Below, piece by piece: positions 43,230-55,449 of a stretch of 64,000 nt of DNA. The notes below the pieces were generated by a model. It was not told where the DNA came from. It ran no database searches and was given only the letters and a program-made list of their open reading frames with translations. Within the stretch, counting starts at the first letter, position 1. Each line of letters opens with the position of its first letter. Location of the stretch: contig CACRSC010001917.1 in assembly GCA_902651635.1 (NCBI GenBank), positions 962,419 through 1,026,418 of the forward strand, read 5' to 3'. The stretch is from Mastigamoeba balamuthi. Its lineage: Eukaryota; Evosea; Mastigamoebida; Mastigamoebidae. The position numbers were made by a program, and so were the translations under genes.

Positions 43230-44041
43230 TCAGGCCGAGTCGAGCAAGTAAGACTGTGCTTTGTGGACGTCGCCCGCAGCCCTATCCACAGCGGCAATAA
43301 TCTTCTCGACAGAGAATCCCAGAGGCGCGAGCGCCTTGACGCCGTCCACAATGACAGCTGCGCGCCCAAAGTCGTCGCTTGCAGTCTCGAGCGACAGAAG
43401 GGCTGCGCGCTCAGATTGCGCCCCGAGCGGCTCCGCGCGGCGCACGAGGGCTCTCAGCATTGTAAGGTACTGGCGCACAGGTGCCAGCACGCACCCGTGC
43501 AGAACCAGCGGCCTCTTGAGCCACAGCGGCGGGTACCCTTCCTCCTTGAGCTGCTCGAAAGCCCCAGCAAAATTGACAGCCTGCGAATAAACAAACGTTG
43601 GAGCAACAGACGCAACGGCAAAGAGCGCACTCTGAACGTATCGTCCCCGCAGACCTCGAAGGCCGCCATCGACGCCTCTGCCGAGAACCCCATCTCCCCG
43701 AGCTGCCCCACCAGCGCGTTGCTCTGCGCCCTCTTCGCCGCCTCCTGCTGCTGCTGCTGCTGCTGCAACGCCGGGTCCTCCTGCGCCTCGCACTGCGCCT
43801 CCTCCTGCCTGCTGGGGGTGCGCGGCGCCGGGCGGCGCGGAGGCGAGGCGTCGGGCGGGCGCCTGTCGACGGCGGCCTCGGACGCCGCGCGGGCGATGAT
43901 GGCGCGCTCGAGGGCGAGCTGGGGCAGCGCGACGGGGTTGCGCGGCGGCGGCGGAGGAGGAGGGGGGCCGGGCAGAGGGGGCAGCGTCCCGTTGAGCACG
44001 CGCACGCCGGATAGGGACGTGAACAGCGGGTAGTGCAGCAT
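43230..44041 (-). CDS. UBA-domain protein (two UBA-like segments)
   Basis: Two exons, about 44041-43658 and 43582-43230. The N-terminus has a polyproline stretch (PPLPGPPPPPPPPR) and a Gln run (QQQQQQQ). A first UBA-like segment reads LVGQLGEMGFSAEASMAAFEVCGDD, with the MGF loop, and the C-terminus is a second one (LAPLGFSVEKIIAAVDRAAGDVHKAQSYLLDSA), with the AxxxLLxS end typical of UBA helix 3. Between them are helices (GYPPLWLKRPLVLHGCVLAP, YLTMLRALVRRAEPL). UBA domains bind ubiquitin, and a polyubiquitin adaptor is the simplest reading. It has no UBX, UBL or catalytic domain that I can see. Confidence 0.65.
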
Positions 44042-44545
44042 GTCGGTGGGGGAAGGGGGTGTGCGCCGGGTGCGTCAAATAAAGTTCGTCTCTGAAGATT
44101 CGACCTGAAACTGGGCTCTGCGGGGGAGTGCTCCGCAACTCCAGACCAAAAGCGTCGGAGACCCGCCAAGCAACCGGAGCTCTCTGTGACACGCAACTCC
44201 CTGGAAACGTGTCAACGCGAGAAATGTTGGGGAGTGCGACGGATCTGATGCGAAAGTCCACCGTTTGAGGATCGGGTATTATCGGAACAGATCATGCCTG
44301 TGCGGCTGCAGACAACATTGCAAGAGAGAGCCCTGCTCCGCGAACGCGCCACCATTGCAGGCGTGGTGCAGCTGCCGGTGATAGCGCAATATGCAGATAT
44401 CAATGATGTTTCCCGCACACCCTCACACCGCACATCTGACCTCACTGCAGGGTCAGAAATAAGTCGGGGACACTCTTACGCCACTTATCAGTCCCACGCC
44501 GCACAGGCCCGTGCTGTCCGCCCCCCGCACGTCGCAGCGCCGTTC
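44042..44545. other. Divergent promoter region with possible leader exon
   Basis: Between the UBA gene and the LEA2-like gene. An open frame from 44294 runs in frame into the latter, so the membrane protein might start there instead of at 44546. The upstream residues show no conservation that I can judge. Confidence 0.45.
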
Positions 44546-45296
44546 ATGTCCGAGAGCTCGAGCTCCTCCGAGGGCAGCGCGCAGAGCGAGGGCAGCCCGT
44601 TCCTCCGGGGCCGCAGGCGCCTCAGGAACGTGATCTCGCGCCACGTGCACATCTCGGCGATGTGCATCGCCACGGCGCTCGTGGTCCTCTGCACCGTCGT
44701 CGCGGGCGCCACGTACGGCGGCCTCGCCGCCCACACCGTCCGCACGGCCCGCTTCTCCATCGTGGGCCTGGAGGCACGCAACCCGCGACCCCTGCCCTGC
44801 CATTCCCGCAACATCAACTCATCGCCCCCCGAGATTCAATTTTTGGGTTGGCGGGACAAAGAGAAGCGATGACGCAATAACAGCCCGCACAGTGCCTCAC
44901 ACTGCTCTCCTCGGCCTGGGCATACAGGTAGGGGGGTTCGAGGCGGGCAACACGACGTGGTCCGGGTACTTCAGGCTGTGGCTGCAGTACAGCTCGCGGA
45001 CGTCGTACGGGACCACCGTCCGCGTGGACAAGGCCATCGTGCGGCTGTTCCTCGAGGGCCAGGACGTCGGCACGGGCGACATGGGCCCCCTGGTCGTCAG
45101 CCCGGGCAAGACCAAGTCGTTCGCGGGCAACATACACGCCGTCGACATGCCGCTGGAGAGCGCACGGCCGGTGCTGGGGTTCGCGGCGGGCAGGGCGATC
45201 AACGTCACGGCCGACCTCGAGAAGGTCACCATCTGGCTCACCACCACCGAGCTGCCCAGCCGAATCCGACTGATGCACAGGAGGCTGCCCTACTAG
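44546..45296 (+). CDS. Single-pass membrane protein, possibly LEA2-like
   Basis: The ATG at 44546 opens a Ser/Glu-rich cytosolic head (MSESSSSSEGSAQSEGS), a basic patch (RGRRRLRNVISRH) and one membrane helix (ISAMCIATALVVLCTVVAGATYGGL). A spliced C-terminal domain follows (FEAGNTTWSGYFRLWLQYSS, VDKAIVRLFLEGQDVG, VVSPGKTKSFAGNI, VTADLEKVTIWL) ending at TAG near 45294. A membrane anchor followed by a beta-sandwich with alternating hydrophobic strands is the layout of LEA2/WHy-domain proteins, but sequence support is weak. The intron is about 44760-44932. An alternative start at 44294 would add ~84 residues. Confidence 0.5.
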
Positions 45297-45527
45297 CGCG
45301 GGCAGGCCACATCCCCCCCACGCACGCTCATTATTATATACCAGCCATGGCGGTTCCGTTTGTACACGGTTCCGGCAAGCCCATTTGATGGTTCTAGATA
45401 TTGGTTGATTCAAATCGAGTTGAGAGATTTGCGAATCTTCCTGAACAATCTTATCTCTTTTTTTTGTTGGCGCGCGCGGCGTTGTTTTGACCCCCCGGTG
45501 CGCAAACCCCTTGAAGCACCGCCGAGG

Positions 45528-47420
45528 ATGGTGAACCCTAGATGCTTCCTCGACATCACCATCGAGGGCAAGAGCGTCGGCCGCATCGTCGTCGAGCTCT
45601 TCTCGTCGATCGTGCCCAAGGCCAGCGCCCACGCCCACGCCCACCGCCTCCCCCGTTGCTGACCGCCCTCCGCAGACTGCAGAGAACTTCCGCGCGCTGT
45701 GAGGAACCGTCCCCATCTTCTGTGGGCGCGCTGCTGGCACTGGGTCCAACGGCTTTTGCGCGCAGGTGCACGGGGGAGAAGGGGTACAGCCAGAAGACGC
45801 ACGTCCTGCTGAGCTACCGCGGGTGCCCGTTCCACCGCGTCATCAAGGACTTCATGGTACAGGGCGGCGATTTCACCACAAAAGACGGCCGCGGCGGGGA
45901 ATCGATCTACGGCGCCCGCTTCCCTGGTCAGTGTCTGCCACCTCGCCCTCGGTTTTCCCGTCGCGAAAACGGCGCGCTGACCGTGTCGTCGCTCTCTCGC
46001 TGGCAGACGAGAACTTCACGCTCAAGCACGACAAGAAGGGCATGCTGTCGATGGCCAACGCGGGGCCCAACACCAACGGCAGCCAGTTCTTCATCACGAC
46101 CGTCCCTACCCCCCATCTCGACGGGTGAGCGCTGTCCCCCACGTCGCCGCGCTGCTCACGCGGCGTGTTCGTAGGAAGCACGTGGTGTTCGGGAGGGTGG
46201 TCGAGGGCTACGACGTCGTGGAGCTCCTCGAGAACCAGCTGGTGGACCCCAGCACCAGCAAGCCCTTTGGCAGCGTCCTGATCGCCAACTGCGGAGAGCT
46301 CGTTTTTGTCGCTGCCGATGGCCAGGAGCTCGATCTCGACGCAGCGCCCTCGGACACCGAGTCCTCCAAGAGTACGCGTCTCCCGCAATCATGTGTCCCC
46401 TCACCGTCCGCGCAGAGAAGAAGAAGAAGAGGTCGCGTGCTTCTTCGGTGTCCTCGTCCTCGTCGTCTTCGTCTTCGTCGTCCTCGTCAGAGTCCTCGTC
46501 TTCCGAGTCCTCCGAGGATGAGAGCAGCAAGAAGAAGAGGAAGAAGAAGGAGAAGGGGAAGAAGGTGGAGAAGGAGTACGCCCTCTACTCTCGCAGTCCA
46601 CTGTGGTTGACCTCCTCGCAGGCAGAAGATGGAGGTGGACACGCCTGCTGCCAAGGCGGATCAGCCTCCCCCGGATTCTCTGCCAGGGGCCGTGGACGCC
46701 CTGATGGAGAGCATCAAGCCACGCAGGTTCCTCGACCGGGTGTCCAACAGGCCCAACGCGGACCTCGGGAGGACCGCCAGGCAGGTCTCTGTGCACACTG
46801 TCCGCGCGGGCAAGCAGTTCAAGGGCCGCGGGGTCAGCCACTTCGAGCGCGCCCAGTCCCCCGTGAGCAGGCGCCGCGACGAGAGGCCCCGCGACACCGA
46901 TGACAGGAGGGAGAGGGACAGGCACAGGAGGCACTCGAGGCACAGCCGCAGCAGGAGCCGCAGCCGCAGCCCGGACCGTAGGAGCAGCCGCAGCCGCAGT
47001 CGCAGCCGCAGCTCTGGACGTCGTGGCAGCCGCCGCAGGAGCCGCTCGCACGACAGCGGAGACCACTCGTCTCCTCGCAGTGGCGACAAGACGGTGGAGA
47101 AGGCGGAGAAGGCGGAGGCAAGCCCCGCTGCCGAGGCCGAGGCGAAGCCGAGGTCGCGTTCCGCCTCGAGGGACCCTCAGCCCGAGCCCGCGAGTGCGTC
47201 CTCGCCCGCTGTGGCGGACCACGAGCCTTCTGCGCCTGCGCCCGCACAGCAGCAGGAGAGCGAGCAGAAGCCGATGCAGGAGGAGCACAGCTCCCCGAAC
47301 CCCGAGCAGAAGCAGGCCGAGCATCCCGAGCAGCACTCGGAGGACAGCCGCACCCCCGGACCAGAAGCCAACCATTCGAGCTCTCCGAGCTCCTCTCCGA
47401 GCAGCCCCAAAGGACAATAA
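45528..47420 (+). CDS. PPIG: SR-tailed cyclophilin (PPIG/SRCyp type) peptidyl-prolyl isomerase
   Basis: About six exons. The start ATG at 45528 gives [25 protein letters not shown]. The cyclophilin core contains [33 protein letters not shown] with the catalytic Arg, [28 protein letters not shown], and [20 protein letters not shown]. The Trp that binds cyclosporin in CypA is His here (PHLDG), as in PPIG and related spliceosomal cyclophilins, so drug binding should be weak. The C-terminal ~330 residues carry serine and Lys/Glu runs and an RS region ([24 protein letters not shown]), which target nuclear speckles and SR proteins. Cis-trans prolyl isomerisation of splicing factors is the expected role. 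Introns interrupt the core at about 45633-45674 and 45926-46005 and near 46123-46175. Confidence 0.9.
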
Positions 47421-47562
47421 GCACCAATAGGTCCTGACAGGGAGGCTGTCGAAGGCAAAGACCCAATCGTCTTCACTATTGCTATTGTTGCGTCAGGAAA
47501 TCAGGCGGTCGTGTGGTGGTCGTGCGTGGTGGTGGCTGAGGTGGGACGACAGAGGTATGACA

Positions 47563-50500
47563 TTACTGCAGAGGCTCGTCACCCCCGACATTTGGGCGGA
47601 CTGGCCCTTCCTGCTCGATCGCGATCGGCGTGAACCCGCCGAACTCGTAGCCCCCTTGCTCGACCTCGACAATGGAGTCGGTCGACTCTTCGATGTTGTC
47701 ACCGAGCTTTGGCGGCTCGAGGGCGACAGCCGGGGGCTCGTACTGGGTGGCCGGCCTGAACATGATCTCCGCCGGGACCTGCGCCCTGAGCTCGCCGAGG
47801 TCCTGCGGCGGGGGCTCCGAGCCCATCTGCACAGCCATCGCCGGCGGCGTGTCTGTCACAGGCAGCTCCTGCACCTGGTATCCGTCGCTCGTGTTGTACG
47901 GCGGGAGGTCCTGCGACACGGCGAGCGGCGAGTGCGACTCGGGGAACGGCACGCTGTTCCTGCTCTGGGGCAGCAGGGGCGACTCGCTGCACACCGAGCC
48001 GCTGCGCGAGCCCGGGTGCTCTGGCGACGGCGGCACAGCGACGAACCCCTTGTACGTCGGCAGGAACGACTGCGCCAGCTCGCTGTTCTTCCTCGGCTGG
48101 TACGCAGCGACGTAGCCGTCGCCGAGAGCGTTGCCGGCAGCGGAGTACTTCCCTTCGCCTTCGACATCGGGCGAGACGGGCGGCGGCGACTCGGGCGGGG
48201 GCGAGGGCACTTCGCAGACGCTGGAGTGCTTGCTGCCCACCAGCGGCACGTCGCTCGCGGACGAGTCCTTGCGCGAAACGTTGCCGGTCTCGCCCGTGCT
48301 GATGAGCTCCATCTCGAGCGGCTTCTTGGGCATCTTCTCCTCGTCCGACGAGATGGACATGGCCTTGAGCGTCTTGCGCTCGTCCTTCCTCCGCGCGATG
48401 CGCATCATCACCTCGAAGACGACGATCGCGGGGAGGGTGAACAGGCCCGCGCAGCAGCAGCCCAGCGAAAGCACGTCCATGTGGTGCAGCGCCGTCGTGC
48501 ACGCCGTGACGTTGACGCTGTCCACCGACAGCGGGACGAACTGGCACTCGCCGATCGAGTTTACCGAGTCGACAAAGGCCACGAACCCGGCGATCTGGTC
48601 CTTGAAGGCCTTGAAGTCGACATCGATGAACGTCATGATCGTGTGGTTGAACAGCCGGAAGTGCTGCAGAGCTAGCATCGCCGTCGAGTTGAGCTGCTTC
48701 AGCAGGTGCTCTATCTCGGTGACGTTGGCGATGTACGACTGTATCGCCCTCTTGGCCTCCACGACTTTGCTGATGCCGTCCAGCGCCTTCTGCAACGCAG
48801 GCCTCGCGGAAGGGGCGTAGAGCGACATCTGAAAGTTGTCGCATACCACCGTCAGCGTCGTAGTGAGAAGGCCAGAGGTGACCATCGTACGTTGAACGAA
48901 GTGTAGTTCTCCTCCGTGTACACCACGCCCTCGCACTGCGGGTACATGCAGAACGTGTTGGAGACGTTGTTGAACTGCTCGAGCCGGTACGCCTCCTCCG
49001 CCTCGGGGCTGCCCGAGGAGAAGTTGTAGCCCAGCGTCGCGGCAGCCGTCGTCGAGTTCACGTCGATGTCGAGCGAGGCGACCTTGTTGATCTGGTGTAT
49101 GAACTCCTCCAGCCTGCTGGTGTCGAGCTTCGACTGCGTGAAGTTGGCGAACTGGTCGATCTCCTGCGTTGGGACGACGCTCGAGCTGTCGAGGTTCTGC
49201 GTCTTGTTCAGCGCCACGAAGATCGACGAGCCGTTGCCGCACTGCGTCAGCACGTTGCGGTACTTGCTCGGCAGCTTGTCCTTCTCCACGTCGTGGCACA
49301 CAGTCGTCACAGCGACGGAGGCCGCCAGGTGCAGCGACCCTATGACCATCAGCGTCGCCACAACGAAGAACCCCACGCCCATCGCGCTGCAGGTTTCGCG
49401 GGTGGCCAAGTCAGCCGTCGCTGTCTGCCAAGGGAGATGGCCGCGCACCTCAGGACGACCCACTTCCTCTTGCTGAAGAAGCCGGCGTACGCCATCACCA
49501 GCGCGACGAACGGGACGCACAGCAGGGCCAGGATGACCCCGTAGCGGATCTTGTCGTACTTGGTCACCATCTGCGAGTAGTCGTGCACGTCGTCGACCGT
49601 CACGGTGATGTTGCCGATGTACGCGTTGGCCTGCGACCTCGCGCTCGCGGTCAGGCCCTTGGCCTCCTGCAGCACCTTCTGGCTGTCGCTGCGCGACTTG
49701 TTGGCCCACTGCGAGATGTCGCTGCGGATCATCCGCAGGATCTCGTCGACGTCGCTCAGGCGCGCAGTCGCCGTGCGCACCGAGGACGAGATGTTCTTTC
49801 CGAGACTCGAGAGCTGCGGCGTCACCGCGGGCAGTGCCGACAGCTTGGCAGCAGCGGCGTTGAGGTCGCTGCTGGCGTTGTGCAGGTCAGCCATGATCAG
49901 GTCGCAGGGGGCCGTGACGTTGTCGATCTTGTCCAGCAGCGCCGAGCCCGACGCGATGAGGGGCTCCACGTGCGGCACGATATGGTCGATGAACCCCAGC
50001 ACGTCGTCGCCGATGTTCACGACGGCGTCTCCGGTGCCGATCGTGAGCTGGGCGATCAGTGTCACGCTGTCGCTGAACTTGTTGTTGGCCCGGAGGCTCA
50101 CAGCGCACCCGAATCTGGCGAAGGGGCCCTCACAACTGAGCCCACACAGTGTGCGGGAGGGGGTGGGGGTACAGCTGTGGCCGTACATGATGATGCCAGT
50201 GAGGACCAGAGCGAACACCACTGTGGACACGTAGAGCCCCGGCGACACAGGCGACGGCACGTACGACGCGTCCTTTGCCCGCCTCTTCTCGATCCGGCCC
50301 CGCCTGCAGCACCTGGGGGGGTGGACACGTCAGCTGACAGCTGTGTACTTAAGGTTCAAAACAACATACTCGAAACAGCATCTGCACGGCATGAAGAACA
50401 CCCCGACGACCGCTGCGATCACGCCGAGCGCCAGACCGGCCCCGGCTATCTTGGCCAGCCCCTGCGGGAGGTGCATTTCGTGTCACTCCCAATTTGATGG

Positions 50501-51036
50501 GTAAACCGCAAATGCCCGGGGTGCTATGGTCTTCTGACCCCAATAATAGTCTCTCGGCGATCGTGGGTCGTTCAAACGACGACGACGACGCGCTGAGCAG
50601 ACGGAGGGGGGGAAGGGAGCCGGACGTGCCAGGAAGAAGGAGCGCAGGGTGTCCGCGGTGACAGAGGACCCTGGGTCGTTGAGGTCGATGCTAAACGAAG
50701 GGGCCGGCAGCGACTTTCTGACCTGCTGCATCACGCCGGCGACAGAGCCCTTGCTGTCACGCGCCATGGACTCCTGCTCTCCTCCGCGCAGGGGGGCGCG
50801 TCAGTGTGGGGCCGCGTCTCACCCTGGCGGCGTACCGCCCGTTCATAGCGAGTCGAGAGGTACGTGCTGACTGCAAAGGTACAAAAAGGGGAGCGTCTCA
50901 CTCTCAGCAAGCAGTGTGGGGCACGAGAGAAGAACAAAACAAAGGAGAGCTACGCACTGTTGGAGTCGCTGCTCGCGGCAGAGCAGGCAACGAGCACGAC
51001 GGCGGCCAGCGCGAGAGTGCAACGGCGGGGCCGCAT
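47563..51036 (-). CDS. Prominin-like pentaspan membrane protein
   Basis: Reverse-strand gene of about six exons. Exon 1 starts at ATG 51036 with a signal peptide (MRPRRCTLALAAVVLVACSA). The product has five membrane helices at the prominin positions: IAGAGLALGVIAAVVGVFF, LYVSTVVFALVLTGIIMYG, YGVILALLCVPFVALVMAYAG, MGVGFFVVATLMVIGSLHLAA and LGCCCAGLFTLPAIVVFEVM. A short Cys-rich cytosolic loop after the first helix (FFMPCRCCF, CRRGRIEKRR) is the classic prominin feature. Two large extracellular loops of helical sequence with many N-x-S/T sites follow. A long Ser/Pro-rich cytosolic tail of ~270 residues extends past the last helix and ends at 47563, longer than in animals. Prominins shape cholesterol-rich membrane protrusions and bind cilia and microvilli. 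Function here is inference. Confidence 0.78.
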
Positions 51037-51307
51037 TCGCAACAATGCAGGCACAACAAATGCTAAAAAAGGAGCAGCGGAGGAAAGTGCAGTGGGGCTA
51101 TCACGGCAGCCCCACCAGATTGACGGGATAGACACGCCCGTCAAAAAGACTATCTGGGCCACACACACCTCTCCACTGACGCACAGCAGGCTCTGGTGTT
51201 GCTTCGGATTTCGGCCAGAGCGGAGTCAAAGCCAGGGAGGCCGGCAACGCAAAGGCAAGTGCACTCAATCTGCGGTGGCACATATCCGGGGGCAGCGAGC
51301 ACTGATC

Positions 51308-52046
51308 TCAGTAGTACGTGGAGTGGACCGGGCGGCTGGGAGGCACGGGGGACGCGGTCTGGTCCGGGTAGCCGACGGCAATGCCCATCGGGCAGAGGTA
51401 GGTCTTCTCGTCAATGCCCAGCACCTTCTTCACCGTCGCCCTCTGGTCCCTGTGTTGGTGGTACATGCAATATCAGTTGATTTTGCTACAGATATTAAAG
51501 ATATTCCCCTTCCCGATTCCTGAACTATTGGCGCCCCGGCCAGAGACTCACGATGGGTAGGTGAACGCGAGGATGACCGAGCCGAGCCCGAGGCCCGTCG
51601 CAGCGAGGCAGAGGTTCTCTGTGGCGACGGCCGTGTCGTAGTCCTCGAACGACGGGATGCCCCCGACAACCGTCACGAAAACGAGCACCGGGGCGTTGTA
51701 GTGCTGCTTCCCGGTCTCCTTCCCGATCCTGGCCAGCACCTCCGGCGACGTCACAACGTGGAACTGCCACGGATTCCTTCCCATCGCTTGGAGGAGGACA
51801 TCCAGATATTTTCCGTGGTTTGTGACGTGTCAGATTCCTGCGAATATCTTCTTCGAGTGGATACGGCGGGAGGGGGCGATGGGCACGTGCCCGAGGGGGC
51901 GAGCTGTGCGAGGCGCAGGAGGTGGTCGAGGACCTCGCGGGGCACGGGGTCTGGCTTGTAGCGGCGCACGCTGCGGCGTGCCTGGATGACGGTCTCCCAG
52001 TCGGCCTTGCGGGCCTGCTGGCTGGCCTCTGATGCGGTGCCGCTCA
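51308..52046 (-). CDS. Nitroreductase-family flavoprotein
   Basis: Three exons on the reverse strand: about 52046-51885, 51784-51555 and 51450-51308. The first has the FMN-phosphate motif RRSVRRYKPDPV and APSGT. The second has GRNPWQFHVV (the N.QPW.F site), then ENLCLAATGLGLGSVILAFTY, the family's conserved helix. The third gives KKVLGIDEKTYLCPMGIAVGYPD, matching the usual LGIP..... I.. GYP end. These enzymes bind FMN and reduce nitro, quinone or enone compounds with NAD(P)H, usually as homodimers. Length is about 175-180 residues, near the short end of the family. Intron edges are approximate. The closest relatives are often bacterial, but composition here matches the host. Confidence 0.85.
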
Positions 52047-53228
52047 TCTCGCTTGGGTGGGTGACGAAGGACGTGCTGCGCTGGGCGTTGGCTGGGTGCC
52101 AGAGGCAGGGATGCAACCGCCACAACACTCGTTGTGCTTGTGTCACGATTCTCCCAAAATATCTGGGCTTTTCCTTTTGGTGGCCACCCTCCCAAGAGGC
52201 CTCCCACAGCGGTGCCACACAAGATCGTGCACGCTGTGGCCCTGCTCGCGGATCTCCCTTTGACAGTCAGGGCCGGACTGGAAGGCGTCGTGCCTGTTGG
52301 AGGCCTGAACAGGGAGAAACAGACGAAATGCAGAATCGGTATTTCCCTGAAACTGCCGTGAAGAGGGGAAAAGGGCATCAAATGCCCCCGGCACTACACC
52401 CGACCCCTTTCTCGAAGGAGCTTCCACCTCCACGAGATCCGCCTGGCAGGGCATTCAGGCGATACCGTCTTCGCATCAGACGCTGATGATAAGATCAGTG
52501 CTCAATGCTCAGGACAGGGCCCTCGGACCCATGGTCCCGGCGGGCCATTCCGAGCCCCTCCAGAAGGTGCACCTTCTACACCTTCTGCACGGAGCTTCCC
52601 TCGCGAGCCCGCGAGGGTGCACGTCGTCCGACTCAAAGCCCAGAGTTCGGGGGGAGGGTGCGGACGAAATACCGAGAAGCCAGAGCATTCGTGCAGCCCT
52701 CTTCTTCGCGCTCTCGCTTCTCGGTGGAAATGCTCCCAACAGGGTATAGAATCTCATTTGTGCTCTATTGTGTTGTCTCTACAAGGCCCAGGAAGAGACC
52801 TCGCATTGGCGGAACTGGGTGGAGAGAGAGGCGATGAAGCAATCAAAGGCGTCTCGCAGAGGGCGCATCTCATTCGGCTCCGACTGCGAAGCACATGTTT
52901 GTCCACCCGCACGCTTCCCTCACAGGCCCTTTGAATGCCAAATGGGGCATCACCAATAGTCACCGCTGTGCACCGGTTCCGGGCGAGCCGAGGACCCCGG
53001 ATCGATCAGGGCGGAACCCGGCACCATATACGATTCCATCGATCCGCCCGTTCGCGGCCCCAGGTGCGACTCCAGGCGGCACCGATGCACCAATCCGAAG
53101 AGTGCACCTTTGTTCTTCCCTTTCGGGAGGGAATTCCACGTCAGCGTGACTCAACACACTGAGGTCCCGAATAAATTGGCCCGCAGAGTGGTGCACTTTT
53201 ATAATATTGCAACAGTCCATCGCACCGA
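52047..53228. other. Long gene-free region upstream of the TAP-like hydrolase gene
   Basis: About 1.2 kb without a convincing gene. It holds five GTGCAC hexamers (52567, 52617, 52968, 53102, 53191), the first within a 16-bp perfect palindrome, and ends in an AT-rich stretch (ttttataatattg) just before the gene start, which looks like a promoter. Confidence 0.5.
52562..52577. promoter_or_regulatory. 16-bp perfect palindrome AGAAGGTGCACCTTCT
   Basis: Exact dyad symmetry centred on GTGCAC. The partial sequence ACACCTTCTGCAC follows immediately. Four more GTGCAC copies lie downstream, before the hydrolase start at 53229. A dimeric transcription-factor site is possible, and no experimental link is implied. 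Confidence 0.4.
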
Positions 53229-55449
53229 ATGAACACACACGCAGTGGTTGCTCTCGTGCTGGGAGCATGCGCTCTGTGCGCGCTCTCTGCCCCCGGCCGC
53301 GTGCCCGCAGGGGCGCACCCGTGCTTCGACAAGTTCTGGTGCTACTCGCTCGCCGTCCCGCTGGACCACTGGGACGCCCACCGCCCCGAGAAGCTCAACG
53401 TCACGTTCATCGTGCACCCGGCGGGCAACCCGGCGCAGCGTCGCGGGTCGCTGCTGTACGCCGTGGGCGGCCCCGGGATGGTGGCGCACAAGTTCGCGCC
53501 GCAGATCCTGACGTGGACGCCGGCGCACGTGCTGGACTCGTTCGACATGGTGTTCTTCGACCAGCGCGGGATCGGGCTGTCGTGCGGCATCTGGTGCCCC
53601 AACGCCACCGCGTACTCGGGCGAGGTACAGTTCTCTCGCGTCTGGCTTCCGGTGTCTGGGGTGTGGTGTGGGTGCTTGCGCCGTGGGATTTGTTCAGTCT
53701 TCATGTGCACTTCTTCTTCACCGGTTTTTGCACCCCAAACGGGTTGTGCCCCAATAGAGTCATTCGCACACAGTCCGGTTTGCGCGTGAAAAAGGGACTT
53801 TTCAGTTTGCGCCGCACGCGCTCACGGCTCGCTATGCGCGCAACAGAGGGACATCATGTGGCAGACCAAGTGGCAGCGCGACGCCATCCTGCGTGACGCG
53901 CGGTTCTTCGCGGAGCAGTGCAAGCTCGAGGCGGCCGACAACGTCGTGGGCGACTGCATCGTCGGCTCGCAGCAGCCCATGATCGACCAGATCAACACCA
54001 TGCTGCCCTTCCTCGGCACCAAGCAGGCCGTGGAGGACGTGTTCTCGTTCACGTCGCTGATCGACGGCCCGTTTTACTTCTACGGGCACAGCTACGGCAC
54101 GCAGTTCGGCAACGCGTACGCGCTGGCCCACGCGTCGCAGCTGCGCGGCCTGATCCTCGACTGCGCCGTCGACCTGACGGTCAACGACGCCGGGTTCTGG
54201 ATGGACATGCAGTCTGCCATGATCAACAGCAGCGCCATCCTCCAGGACGCCTGCTTCCAGGACCCCGCGTGCCGTCGCGACCTCTGCTGGGGTGGCGAGT
54301 GCAAGTGGGCGTTCTCCAACGCGTTCGACGCGCTGAGGTACACCCCGGCGTCTGTGGGGTTCCCTCTGCCGACGGGCGAGATCGTGACGCGCAAGCTGTT
54401 CCTGAGCAAGGTGGAGTACTTTGCGATGGGCGCCATGTCGGACCCCAAGTCGCGTGCGAACCTTCTGCGCCTGATCGCGGCAGGCGTCAGGGGCAACTGG
54501 CTGCCGATGCTGCGTACCATCTACTGGAATTCGTGGACCGACATCAACACGCTGGCCCCCTCTGTGGGGTCTGCTGACGGCGACGACTCGACCGGCTCCT
54601 ACTGGGCAATCCTGTGCGCCATTCAACTTGGTTGATCTCTTTGTTCTCACACAGTTTCTCCCGTACAGTGGCTCTGACTACAGCTTCGACCTGACCCGCA
54701 CGGGCACCACCAACCCCTGGATCAAGGGCCAGAGCTGGTTCGCCGCCACCTCGAGGACGAGCTGGATGCCGTACGCGAGCATCGGGATGTACGACCTCGT
54801 CATCGCGTTCCTGCAGTCCAACAACGTCCCCCGCACGCTGCCGCCTCCGCTCAAGGCCCCTGGGCTGCCTGTGCTGGTGATCACGAGCGACATGGACAAC
54901 GCTGTGCCGTACAGCCACTCGGTGAACATCTGGAGCCGCCTGGACAACGGGTACCTGGTGGTGCGCCCCGGTGGCATGCACACGCTGTGGGGCCACGGGT
55001 TCGAGTGTGTGGAGAACGCCGTGGACAAGCTGCTGTTCGACCGGATGACTCCGAGCGACCGCAAGGTGACGTGCCAGGTGCCCAAGGAGGCCATCGTCGC
55101 CCAGTACAAGCCCCTCGTTGAGCTCAACGTCTGGATGTACAAGAACCCCACGGACGCGCTCAAGGCCGTGGACTCGGAGATCCTGAGCACCCCGGAGATC
55201 GGGAAGTGGGACATGACGTACTCTGCCAACGTGGGGTGCTCGTTCGGCGGGTACGCGAGCCTGACGCCGGAGCTGGTGACGCTGGAGGACTGCCAGATGC
55301 TGCAGTACGGCATGTCGATCAGCGGGACTGTGAGCTGGCCGGACAGCGACAGCTGCAACATCACCGGGACTGCGCACGGCAGGTGGAACGGCCAGTTCTC
55401 GTACCTGCGCACCGGCGAGGACGTTGAGGTCCAGTGGTACTCTCTGTGA
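53229..55449 (+). CDS. Secreted TAP-like alpha/beta hydrolase (tripeptidyl-aminopeptidase type)
   Basis: Three exons: 53229 to about 53624, about 53850-54612 and about 54655-55449. Signal peptide at the N-terminus (VVALVLGACALCALS). The fold markers are LYAVGGPGMV (oxyanion HGGPG-like), FDMVFFDQRGIGLS, nucleophile Ser in FYGHSYGTQFGNAYA, Asp in LVITSDMDNAVPYSHS and His in GGMHTLWGHG. This is the pattern of SlpD/E- and TAP-type peptidases (alpha/beta hydrolase plus C-terminal TAP domain), which remove tripeptides from substrate N-termini outside the cell. Several Cys pairs fit an exported protein. A C-terminal extension of ~120 residues (SANVGCSFGGYASL, SISGTVSWPD) forms an extra beta-rich domain not typical of the family. 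Stop TGA at 55447. Confidence 0.85.
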
